Source: Cantharellus purpuraceus
Taxonomy: Eukaryota > Basidiomycota > Agaricomycetes > Cantharellales > Hydnaceae
DNA length: 64,000 nt
Direction: 5' to 3'
Assembly: GCA_025174535.1 (NCBI GenBank)
Contig: JALBUN010000023.1
Coordinates: 2,976,001-3,040,000 of the forward strand
The position numbers and the translations under genes were made by a program. The notes below the pieces were generated by a model. That model ran no database searches. It saw only the letters and a list, made by a program, of their open reading frames with translations, and had not been told where the DNA came from. Positions 47,114-58,040 of the stretch are shown in pieces (the stretch's first letter is position 1; each line of letters opens with the position of its first letter).

Positions 47114-48196
47114 TGTTATGATTACATTCATTAACGCCCAGATCCCTGTCTGTGTTATGACTATATTCATTAACGTCCAGATCCCCGTCTGATCCACTCA
47201 GATCCCTGCATATATGAAATCTATACTCCATTTGGAAACCACCGTCTCCATCTCCCTGTCTGATTGTCACCGCTGATTCCGCCCATCCATCTCCGGTTCC
47301 GATTGATGCATCAGCATCACCATAGGAACCTGGACATCCATCCCTGTTGGACTCGGACATACTCATGTAAGGCCGTTGGCCTTGGAGACCCATCACCAGA
47401 GTAATTATTATTAGATTTCAAAATGTGTATTTAAGTTGCCCAACTGGGGACTTCATTCCCCAGTTCAAATATTGAATCACGCCTAGTTCCTAAGTCTGAT
47501 CCTAACTCTCTAAGTCATACTCCACCTCCAAAATCTCAGACACCAGTATTAGTGAGGGTGCAGCACATAAGCTGAAGCCAAGTCCGTCCCGACCCCATGA
47601 CGTGCTCTGACTCTGACCCAACCTCCAACCTGAACTCCAACCCAATCTCTGACCCCCAATCAGACCTAGTGCGTAACAGTCTGATCCACTCAGATCCCCA
47701 TGCATATGAAATCTATACTCCATTTAGAAACCATCATGTCTCCAATTATCTGTCCAATTGTCACCGCTGATCTCATCCATCTGTCTCCAGTTCTGATTGA
47801 TGCATCAGCATCACCATAGGAACCTGGACATCCATCCCTGTCGGACTCAGACATACTCATGTAAGGCTGTCGGCCTCGGAGACCCATCACCAGAGTAATT
47901 ATTATTAGATTTCAAATATGTATTTAAGTTGCCCAACTGGGGACTTCATTCCCCAGTTCAAATATCGAATCACGCCTAGTTCCTAAGTCTGATCCTAACT
48001 ATCTAAGTTGTACTCTGTCTCTGAAATCTTGGACGCTGGTATTAGTGAGGGTGCAGCACATAAGCTGAAGCCAAGTCTGTTCCGACCCCCATGACACACC
48101 CTAATTCCCACTCCGACTCCAACCCAACCTCTGACCCAATCTCTGGCCCAATCTCTGACCCAATCTCTGACCCCCAATCAGACCTAGTGCGTAACA
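47114..48196 (-). mobile_element. Tandem LTR copies (TGTTATG family), one insertion
   Basis: Two LTR copies in minus orientation lie head to tail: roughly 47154-47676 and 47677-48196. They are preceded by a duplicated ~40-bp terminal piece (47114-47153). The block is flanked by GGTGT on both sides (47109-47113 and 48197-48201), a 5-bp target duplication typical of LTR elements. The structure fits an element reduced by recombination. Terminal sequences are TGTTATGA on the left and GTAACA on the right. Confidence 0.8.
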
Positions 48197-48201
48197 GGTG
48201 T

Positions 48202-51075
48202 ACAGATGTTTACCAACCCCCCCAGTCACTCATATAAGTGAGCAACTAGTAGACTAACTTAGTTAGCCTACAAAGATAGAAGAAAGAAAGGTGTCATCAT
48301 AATGATGACTCACAGTAGAGTGAGTTGTGCTGGCAGCACCCAGGACATCATAAATGATGAACGGCAGCATGTAGCCAATAGCAGAAGCTCCCATGAAGGG
48401 GGGCTAGACCCTAGAGAAGTTGCAGGGACTTCTCATAAGGAAGACTCTAGAAGAGAGTCACTGTGATCACAAGGCTGCACAGATAATTGCACAATAGATC
48501 ATCTGTCAAACAAGAACCCTTCATTGAGTGGTTCTTTGATTAGAGAAGAAAGGAGGAGACAGCCATCAACTGTCTACAATGTTCCTAAAGGAAAGGAACA
48601 TGCTCAATATATGAGCACAAGTAGAAGTAGCAATACTTCTACTAGGGAATCACGCAGCACAGAGTGGCATGAAACCCACAGGTCAATTGTGAGATTGACC
48701 AAACAACTCATGTGTAATCAACATGAGATGAAGAGCATTAGTGAGGCTAGTGCTCAGGCAGCTAAGATGGCTGCTGAAGCAGGGCATGCTGCCACTACTA
48801 TAGGGCAGCAAATAGCAGAGCTAGGAATGATGTTAAAATCACTCCAAGAGAACTCTGAGCAATGCAAGTTGTGTTGCTGAAGATCAGATTCTCATTGAGA
48901 ATCTGAATCCAGAGAGTCTGGATCTCCCTGGGGTGAGAGGATCCAACCAAATGATCAGTTGGACAGAGGAAATGAAATTCCCCCAATGGAGGGAATCAGA
49001 GACCCAGTAATCCCTGTGAGGCAAGGATTACTGATCCAGATTAAAGAGGAAACTCCTCAATCTATGGCAAAGGAGCTCGATCAAGAGATCGAGCTATGGA
49101 AACAACAAGAAGTTGAGGCTTCTCATAAACATGGATTAGCCCTCAAATGGAAGGCTAAACATGCAGAACAGGAGCTCAGCCAGCTGTTTAGAGAGCAGCA
49201 GCCCCAGCAAGAGCTCAATATGGCTGTTGATTTAAACTGACAGTTGCGACATGTGCTGAACAGTTATCAGTGCATACAAGCAGTGGGCCTTTCAGGAGAC
49301 ACCCACCATGAGCAATGAGATACCCAATGGGTACCTCAAGAAGATGTTCCCTATAACAGGGAACAATCAGTGCCATTGACCCTAGAAGGTCAAGGCATAC
49401 TGGATCAATTGGACACAATTGATCCTATCAATGGCATTACTCACATGGTGTGAGTAGCCATAGTTGATAATAGAGATACAGACCCAGAGAAGTCTGTACT
49501 TGCTGGGGTGGGCATTAAAGTATCACCTCCTGAGCAATATGCAGGAGGTGCAGATCTCAAAGAGTTTGAGATCTTTGTGGCAGGTATGCTATGATGGCTG
49601 AAGATGAACAATCTCCTAGGGCCATCAAGTACAAAGTTTCAGCTATTGTACTTAGGCACTCACCTTAGACGCTTGTTTGGAATCATGTCATTATACACTA
49701 TTCTGATGTATATGAGATATACATCAGAATTTCAATGATACATAAAGCCAGGGAGTTACAATTTGGATATCTTAAAAGATTTCAGATGTGTGAAATTCTC
49801 ATAAATATAAACATATATTCTATATTTTAATGAACTTTATGGGATGGGATATTTGGTTATATTTGGTTAAGATGAACATAATTATTTACATGGATATAAT
49901 AGGAATGTGTGCATTAATATAATTGGTATTATATAGGATATTTAGATATACAAATACCACATGGGGATTAAAGATAGTTCAAATTATGTTACAAGTATTG
50001 TATAAGAAAGAATCAATGATATTTGGATATTCCCTCAACAGAGTTGCCACCACTAAATAGGGAAAAAAAGAATTATTTTTGAGAATTATGCCAAAATATC
50101 TAAATAAGTTTTAATCTAGTATATTGTGTAAAATTTGAGGAAAATAGATTGTATATACATATTTGATGTATTTCTGAACAAGTGTCTTAAAGGCAAGGCC
50201 CAGGAATGATTGTAGAACACTATGACAGGGCAGTACAAGACTGGACCCTGGAAACTGCAATCCAAGGATTGCAGCATAGATTCCTACACACCCTGACACA
50301 TCATCATGCATCAAAATAAATTTGACTCTGTAACACAGGGTCAAAGGACCGTTCACGAATTAATGAACAACCTAGATAAGTATGCAGGCCACATGATAAT
50401 GCCGCCAGATGCATACACATACAGGAAGAGGTTCGTAACTGCCATGTGTGAACCTCTGAGACAAGAAGTCCTCAAGAAGGGCTTCAATGCTGAGTTTAGC
50501 AGTATTGAGCAGTTGTACAAAACTGCTCGAATGATAGAGGAAGTGACGCAATACCACCACAGTATGCAATGCCTGGAGAATGCAACTAACACGTCCTCCT
50601 CAACCCATAGACCAGTGATCAATAGAACTACTGGTATGATGAGTGTAGGGAGTCAACCCATGCCCCATGGACAGGTATATATGGCTCCCAACACACACTC
50701 ATGACAAGTGAGTGCGTCAAGGCTGGAACCCTGTAATGGAAGCTCCAGGTCCAATTCCAACAATTACCCCTTTAAGGATAATTATCAATCGAAGCCACCA
50801 GCACATGCAAGTGGTGATCAATTGAACAATGTTACCAGTAATGTTGTGTGCTATGAATGTGGCCAGACAGGTCACATGTGACCCAGCTGCCCCAAACTAA
50901 AGGGCAATGTAAGGTTGGCTGCAGTCTGAAAGGATGTGTCCTCACACATAGTGGAGGACAATGTAGACAGATTCTCCCCAATAGAGGGAGAACATGAAGA
51001 AGCAATGGATGATCACAAGGACCATCTAGACTGTATGGGAACCACCTTTTCCCTATCAAATTCTATTTATGCAGC
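48202..51075 (+). pseudogene. Gypsy-1 gag, broken
   Basis: Degenerate gag with many stops. Open pieces lie at 48524-48880, 48959-49240 and 50306-50704. The last contains the typical capsid segment TVHELMNNLDKYAGHMIMPP and PLRQEVLKKGF. A zinc knuckle CX2CX4HX4C (CYECGQTGH, then a TGA, then PSC) is encoded at 50849-50890 with an in-frame TGA at one non-ligand position. A 519-bp MITE (49668-50186) interrupts the frame within LxYLGTHL-KGKAQE. Many stretches contain short inverted repeats. After about 51075 the element is replaced by foreign sequence, so the protease is missing. Confidence 0.8.
49668..50186. mobile_element. 519-bp MITE in gypsy-1 gag
   Basis: Terminal inverted repeats GACGCTTGTTTGGAA (left) and GACACTTGTTCAGAA (right, read inward) with the 3-bp duplication TTA at 49665-49667 and 50187-50189. 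Removing the element and one TTA rejoins the gag reading frame, which confirms the ends. The interior is AT-rich and matches the left part of the 3.26-kb element at 43532. No coding capacity. Confidence 0.88.
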
Positions 51076-52454
51076 ACCCATGTGCCTTTTCCATTCCTAA
51101 ATATCAGCATATACATGGTGCTTGTACTTGGAATGGACTTATTCAAATATTCTCTATTTTTCCATATTTTTTTTTCAGGAATATTCCAAGCAGAACTCAG
51201 CCCAGAATGCTCTTATTCTGTTGTGCTACAGTTGTGGACCCATAGGCACCCACAAACCTTCCCACAGTCAGCACTCCACCTTTGGACCAGGCATTCGGCC
51301 TGAATTCAAGCTCAGATGTCTCTGATCAATAAATATTCTGTAACTTGACAACCACAGCCTCTCAGGGCATAAATTTCCATGGAGATCATGACCTGAGATG
51401 TGGCTATCCATGGCTGTCCAAACCAGTGCAGAAAACAGGGTGGATACTCTCCTTTTTGCCTGATCAGTGCCTAGTTCAGGGATCAGAGCAGGTGATTGAT
51501 GATCAGATCAGGTGATTGGCTTGGAATATTCTACCCCTTTCCATAACATTCTAGCTGTTTCCTTCTATTATTAGATAGAACATTCCAGAACCATTATTCA
51601 ACTCCTGATCAGTGTTAGTCCAGTGATCAGAACCTGTGATTGGCTTGGAATATTCTACCCCTTTCTCCCACCTTCCACTACCTTCCAGTAGTTTCCATCT
51701 ATTAATAGGTAGAATATTCCAGAAGCATTAGTCAGCCCCTGTAGATACAATATATAAGGAGGCCATTCTGCCTCTGAAATAGCAACATATTCTACCACTT
51801 CTACCTATCTTCTGCACACCAGTGTGACTAGAGTGACATACAGTGTCATCCTCTATCTCAGTAACTGCTGATTACCAGTTCAAGGATCTTTTACAGTTGT
51901 GTAACTGTACTTGATTGCACTTGAAGTAGTGATATTCCTGCTTTGGGTGTGAGTGTAGTATCTGCTTTATATGATTATGAATTTATAGGGTGAGATTGTC
52001 TGTCAATAGTCCTGCCATTAGTGCTCTTGTTTAAGTAACTAGTGTGTACTGCCCTTGCAGAGCATTAGAAGCTTGAACTCATGTGAAGCAGTTGCTAGAC
52101 TACTTCACACATTGCTGTTACCCACTTCTGAGTGCCACTGGTTGGACGGTTGGATTCATCCACCTTCTTCCTTTAGCCTCTAAGTGCATTCCCCTCATTT
52201 TGGAATATCTGGACCCCTAAGCATCCATGAACTCTAGACTCCGGAAGTCTTATTCATTTCTTGCTGCTAAGAAATGTATTACTTTTCTGCATATAGTCTG
52301 TATTGACCAATACAAAGGATTGTAACCAAAGTACAAATGTTAAATTGTTTCTGGAGTTGTGCTGCAGCAGGGTTTGATATTCTTCTCAGCTGTTCATTCA
52401 TGGAATTGTGGTGATTTAGAGTTTTCCCTAACACCATAATTTTGTGGGTTACAA
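51076..52454. other. Unassigned transposon sequence, LTR-like
   Basis: 1.4 kb that replaces the protease/5' RT part of gypsy-1. It carries a duplicated block (next entry), a TATA-like tacaatatataagg near 51749 and no long reading frame. It may be the LTR and leader of another retroelement. I could not find defined ends. Confidence 0.4.
51490..51740 (+). repeat. Duplicated ~125-bp block upstream of a TATA box
   Basis: A 30-base sequence beginning gtgattggcttggaatattc occurs identically at 51512-51541 and 51636-51665. It is followed at similar distance by gatagaacattccagaa and ggtagaatattccagaa. The two units lie just upstream of a TATA-like sequence at about 51749, which resembles tandem enhancer repeats in an LTR U3 region. 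Confidence 0.7.
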
Positions 52455-53686
52455 AACACTGACCATATGATCTCAAGATTGAGTTGGATGACAACTCCAC
52501 CCCTCTGCTTGGCCCTATCTACTTGCTATCCCAAAAAGAGCTACTGGCCTCTGAACATTCATAGACAAGAACTTGGCCACAGGCTTCATCCGCCCATCCT
52601 TATCCCCCCATGGAGCTCCGGTCCTATTTGTCCACAAAAAGGACAGATCACTCCATCTATGCATCGACTTCCATGGACTTAACAAAATCACCAAGAAAGA
52701 CTGATACCCAATACCCCACACTGCGGACCTACTTGAGAGCCCTTGAAAGGCTAAGATCTATTCCAAAATAGATCTCTGACCTGCCTACCATCTAGTCCAT
52801 ATCTGAGAAGGTGATGAGTGGAAAACAACTTTCCACACTTGATCTTTCAAATGGTGTGTCATGCCCTTTGGACTAACCAATGCTCCAGCCACCTTCCAGT
52901 GGTTCATGAACAATACCTTCGCTGACCTCCTTGATGTTACCATCCTCATTTACTTAGATGACATTTTGGTATATTCAGATAACAAAGAAGAACATTGGAC
53001 ACATGTCCGAGAAGTACTCTGATGTCTCCAAAAACATGGCCTCTTCACCTGCACCAACAAATGTGAATTCCACTCTGACTCAGTCGAATATCTAGGCTAT
53101 ATCCTCTCCCCTGCAGGACTGACAATGTCCAATGACAAAATCAAAGCCATACAGGAATGGCCAGAACCGTGGAAAGTCAAAGACATACAGTCCTTCCTGG
53201 GGTTCACCAACTTCTACTGCTGCTTCATTTACAGCTACTCTGATATTACTGTTCTGCTCACCCAACTTACTAGGAAGGGTATCCAATGGAATTTCACTGA
53301 CAAATGTAGACAGAGCTTTGAGACCTTGAAGAAGGCCTTTACTTCCGCTCTGATACTGACTCATTGGGTTCCAGACATTCCTATCCTATTAGAGACCAAT
53401 GCCTCCGACTATGCACTTGCCATGATCCTGTCCATCATCTGGAGAGATGATGGACAAGTCCACCTGATCGCTTTTCACTCACATACATTTATGCCCCCTG
53501 AACTGAACTATGATGTCCATGACAAAGAGCTCCTTGCCATATATGAAGCCTTCTGGATATGGAGACACTACCTCAAAGGCCCCTCTGATCCAGTAGACAT
53601 CATAACGGACCACAAGAACTTGGAATACTTCTCCACAATGAAACTACTCACCTGGAGACAAGTCTGATGGTCTGAATACCTGTCTC
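52455..53686 (+). pseudogene. Gypsy-2 fragment: reverse transcriptase and RNase H, broken
   Basis: Truncated copy of the gypsy-2 element also present on the minus strand at right (60202-64000). It encodes RT motifs with stops (ATFQWFMN, then [10 protein letters not shown] near 52955), then an open frame 53125-53667 with the RNase H region (SNDKIKAIQEWPEPWKVKDI and the TDHKNLEYFSTMK segment). It breaks off at 53686 within the SEYLS motif. Compared with the other copy, several CG dinucleotides are TG or CA here. No hairpin pattern like that of gypsy-1 is seen. Confidence 0.8.
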
Positions 53687-53687
53687 T

Positions 53688-53712
53688 TAGCATCACCATA
53701 GGAACCTGGACT
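53688..53712 (-). mobile_element. Short LTR scrap (TGTTATG family)
   Basis: The 22 or so bases from agcatcaccataggaacctg onward match the interior of the LTR family at 47310 and 47810. They sit exactly at the junction between the gypsy-2 fragment and gypsy-1 pol, a sign of successive insertion and deletion. Confidence 0.55.
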
Positions 53713-53734
53713 CGTGAATAAATGATGCCAAGGG

Positions 53735-56700
53735 GGTAACTCTAAACACAAGCTACCCACAACGCAGTCCTTCCCAAAAGAAGGACTAGACTCAGTAAAG
53801 GACCCCCCAATGGAGGATCCAAATAAGAGCATGAGGCAAATAGCTTTGTCTTGTGGGGGATCAACCACCTACACAGCTGATCAGATCCCTCAGTTGAGGG
53901 ATCAATGGAAAGAAAAGTATGCTGACCTATTTGGCAGCATACCCTTAGAAATTCCCCCATTTAGAGAAGTTAACCACAAGATTAATCTTGTGGATCCTGA
54001 CAAGTGAATACATTATTGCTTGCCTAAGTGCCCAGAAGACTACCGAGCAGAACTTTCAGAGAAAGTTCTGCAATACACCACTGCTAAATGGTGGGTATCA
54101 GCTGCAGCCTGACAGGCTGTACCAATGCTATGCATTCCCAAGAAAAATGGGAAGCTCTGCACTGTGTTCAACTTGCATGAACAGAATGATAATATGGTGA
54201 AGGATGTAACACCCTTCCCCAATCAGGACAACATCAGACATGATGTTGCCCACTGTACATATCAATCTAAACTCAATATGTCTGAGGTGTACAAACAGAT
54301 ACATGTCAGGCCAACGAATATACCCAAGACAGCATTTGCAACCATCTTGGGGACATTCAAGTCATGCAGCAAGGGGACTGTAATGCCCCCTCAACATTTC
54401 AGCAGCTCATGACCACCATTTTCTGAGAATATATTGGAAGATTCATCCATGTATATCTGGATGACATATTTGTGTACTCTTGTACTATACAAGAGCATGA
54501 ACACCACCTAGAGATGGTGTTCACCAAGCTCAGGAAAGCACATATGTTCCTGAGCAAGGATAAGATCAATCTATACTCAATGAGTATGGATTGCCTTGGT
54601 CACCTAGTAGATGACCAAGGCATGCATGCAGATGCTGATAAAATGCAGCAAATACAAGAGTGGAGATGACCTAGGTCATACCATGAAGTCCAATGTTTTC
54701 TTGGACTAGTGTAGTATCTGGCGCACTATATGCCAGATATAACTGCATACACAACCCCTTTATCAGGTTGTGCTTGTAATAATCATCCATTCCTATGGGT
54801 GCCACTGTTGGAGAAATGCTTCAAAAGCATTAAGCTCCTAGCATGTAGGGCTCCAATATTGAAGCCCATCGATGTCAATAACCCTGATACTATTTGGGTT
54901 ATTACTGATGGCACCAAGACTGGAGTCAGAGCCATCTATGGACAAGGAAAAGATTGGCAGACCTGTTGGCCTGCCAGATTCCTATCCAAAAATTTAGTGC
55001 TGCACAACAGCACTATAAGACTCACAAGCACAAGACTATATCCATGCTTGAAGCCCTAATGAAATGGGAGGATAAGCTACTAGGACAAAAGTTCATCCTA
55101 GTAACTGATCACAAGGGTCTCGAATACTTTGAGACTCAAAAGAACCTGTCTCCTAGACAGATTAGGTGGTGGGAGTTCTTATCCCATTTCAACTTTGCTA
55201 CCCTGCATATAGATGGGATAGAGAACAAAGTAGCAGATTGTCTGTCACACTACTATGCTGATGACTCCCCAACAGAGAGTCATCCCAACTACATCTATGT
55301 GAGCACAGATGTACGTCTCAACCCTGAAGGAGAACTGCTCCCCACAGAACAGTTCATCAAGATCAGGACAGCAGCAGTCACCTGAAGGTGACTGCTTGAG
55401 AAAAAGGAAAACAGAGTGCTAGAAGCTGAAGCACTCAATTTTCAAACAGAATTATTGAATGATGGTTCTAATTCCTCTAAAGAAATAGAGGACATTGGAG
55501 TGATGTCATCAGATGATGATGGAACACCATTGTGATCACATGTCAAGCATGGGAGCAACCTCATGCAGATTGTACAAGGCGCATATAGAAAGGATACTGT
55601 CCTTTCTAAGGTGCTGGAAGTGCCTAAAGAGCATGCATGATTTGGCATGCATGATGGTCTAATATGGACCAAAAATATATACAAACACAATGTTGTCTGT
55701 ATACCCTGCTCAGCATTTCTGAAGGGGAGGAGGCTGGTCAAGATAATAATTGACCATGCACACCAAGTAGTTGGCCATTTTGGTCAACTAAAGACCACAA
55801 ATTACATTCAATGGTCGTACTGGTGGCCAGGCATGACCACCAATGTTGAATCATTCTGCACTCTGTGCATGAAGTGCCAAATGAATAAAGACAGTATGAA
55901 GAAACCCACAGGGCTTCTTCATAGCTTGCCAGTACCGGAATAGCCCTGGCAATTGATAGGTATGGACTTTATGGGTCCATTACCAAAATCAAATGACTAT
56001 GACTACCTACTGGTAGTCAGATTGCTTCATGTTGCAGGTGCATATAATATCTATGAATATGCATGTAACAGCAAAAGGAGTAGCATGGCTGTTCCTTAAA
56101 GAAGTTGTATGCCTTCATGGTGTACCAGACTCAATTGTGTCTGATCCAGATTCAAAATTCACATCTATCTTTTGGTGTGAACTACAGTGGATAATGGGAG
56201 TAAAACTCCTCATGTCCACAGCATTCCATCTGCAAATGGATGGAGCAATGGAACAAGCAAATCGTTCCATTGGCCAAATACTTCATACCATTGTACAAAG
56301 TGATCAGAAAGATTGGGCACACAAGTGTCCAATGGTGGAGTTCACACTAAACTCCAACATAAGCTCAACAATGGGGTTTACTCCATTTGAGCTTAACTAC
56401 GGGTATATGTCTAGAATAGGCATGCCCATGACAATGACACCAAGTTCAAGGGTGTCAAACAATTCACACAGCAGGCTCAAACAAACCTGCTAGTGGCACA
56501 TGATGTGATGATAGAAAGTCATGTTGTTCAGACGTTTCATGCCAATAAGAAATGTCAGGAAGGTTGAACCTTCCAGAGAGGTGTGTTATGCACTGGGTCT
56601 GAATTGGGGTCAGAGATTGGGTCAGAGATTGGGTTGGAGATTGGGTTGGAGGTTTGGTCGGAGGTTTGGTCAGAGGTTTGGTTGGAGGTTTGGTTGGAGG

Positions 56701-57648
56701 TTTGGTTGGAGGTTTGGTTGGAGAAGGAGAAGGAGTCGGGTACGTCATGGGGGTCGGAATGGACTTGGCTTCAGCTTATGTGCTGCACCCTCACTAATAC
56801 CGGTGTCCGAGATTTCAGAGACAGAGTACGACTTAGAGAGTTAGGATCGGACTTAGGAACTAGGCGTGATTCGATATTTGAACTGGGGAATGAAGTCCCC
56901 AGTTGGGCAACTTAAATACATATTTGAAATCTAATAATAATTACTCCAGTGATGGGTCTCCGAGGCCGACGGCCTTGTATGTCCAAGTCTGATGGGGATG
57001 GATGTCTGAGTTCCTATGGTGATGCTGATGCATCAATTGGAACCAGACATGGATGGGTGAGATTTGGCAGTGACAATTGGACAGATAATGGAGACATGAC
57101 GGTTCCCAAATGGAGTATAGATTTCATATGCATGGGGATCTGAGTGGATCGGATGGGGATCTGGGCATTAATGAATATAGTCATAACAAGGTGACAAAGT
57201 CTACCTCTTAATGAAAAACTTGACTCTACCTAAGGGTAGAACCAGCAAACTAGTGCCCAAGTATATAGGGCCCCATAAAGTAATCAAAGCCCATAATGAA
57301 GCTTCGACAGTGACACTGGAACTGCCACCAGAACTGACTAGTAGGCACATTATACCTACATTCCACATCAGTCTCATTTAACCGTATGTGCCAAATGATG
57401 AGATGAGATTCCCAAAACAGGAAGCAAAGTCATTTTATGACTTTGGGAACAATGATGAGCAAGAGTGGCTTGTTGATGAAATCATCACTCATCGATGGAT
57501 AAGCAATAAAGAACTTGAATTTCAAGTTCTATGGACATTGGGAGATGTCACCTGGGAACCTTGCATGTCATGTAAGGACCTAGAAGCTCTAGACTATTAT
57601 TTAGAGCTTCAAGGGGTGACTCAAGTGCGAGAACTACCTCATAGATGA
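53735..57648 (+). pseudogene. Gypsy-1 pol: RT, RNase H, integrase, chromodomain, broken
   Basis: Polyprotein remnants in order: pre-RT (53810-54007), RT fingers with IPKKNGKLCTVFNLHEQND, the RT catalytic segment VYLDDIFVYS (54451-54480), connection (MDCLGHLVDDQGMHADADKM), RNase H (ending in VTDHKGLEYFETQKNLSPRQ), and an integrase zinc finger (HAHQVVGHFGQLKTTNYIQW, CTLCMKCQMNKD). The integrase core follows (GMDFMGPLPKS, VSDPDSKFTS and AMEQANRSIGQIL carry the D, D and E). After the LTR insertion at 56582-57188 come the integrase C-terminus (GDKVYLLMKNLTLPKGR) and a chromodomain (WLVDEIITHRW, VTWEP). Frameshifts and TGA/TAG stops are frequent. Several TGAs replace positions that are Arg in the family, consistent with CGA to TGA decay. 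Confidence 0.88.
56582..57188 (+). mobile_element. 607-bp solo LTR (TGTTATG family) inside gypsy-1
   Basis: Starts TGTTATGCACTGGG and ends GTCATAACA. AGGTG precedes the TTATG at 56584 (56579-56583) and directly follows the element (57189-57193). Because the surrounding frame is known (FQRG then DKVYL), the host sequence before insertion can be inferred as ...agaggtgacaaag. This copy is the longest of its family in the window. It includes a tandem wggtttggttggagg repeat at about 56640-56720 and the hairpin AACTGGGG/CCCCAGTT. No internal genes. Confidence 0.82.
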
Positions 57649-58040
57649 TAGTTCTGAGAGAGATGGAGTCCCAAAGATCTAATGGGGCTCAAGGGGGAGA
57701 AGTGAAGCTACCAAGAATAAAGGTAGCTCCTAGCAGGATGTGACAAAGAGCTACCATCAATGATGGTAGCTCAATGAGAGGAGGAGGAACTACCTCGATT
57801 AATGGTAGTTCCTAGATAAGGATAGAGCTACCATAACAACAGGCAGCTTGATGGCAGAAAAAACTGCTCCCATAGGGAGCAGTTCACTGTCATGCTACTC
57901 ATAGTAGCATGAAAGAGGTAAGCGATAATTAATTGTGTTACACCCATGTGACATAGTCACTGGAAGAATTTTTGAGCTCAGCCATAAAAGGCTAGTGGTG
58001 TTTCTTCAAACCACCACAACCCCCCCCCCCCTCCATCAAA
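57649..58040 (+). other. Gypsy-1 hairpin-rich spacer before ORF3
   Basis: Noncoding link between the chromodomain and the third reading frame. It holds the longest stem-loops of the element: GAGCTACCATCA paired at 57748-57759/57761-57772, AACTGCTCCC at 57862-57871/57875-57884, and TCATGCTAC at 57890-57898/57904-57912. A run of about 13 C lies at 58020-58031 just before the ATG at 58041. Confidence 0.8.
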
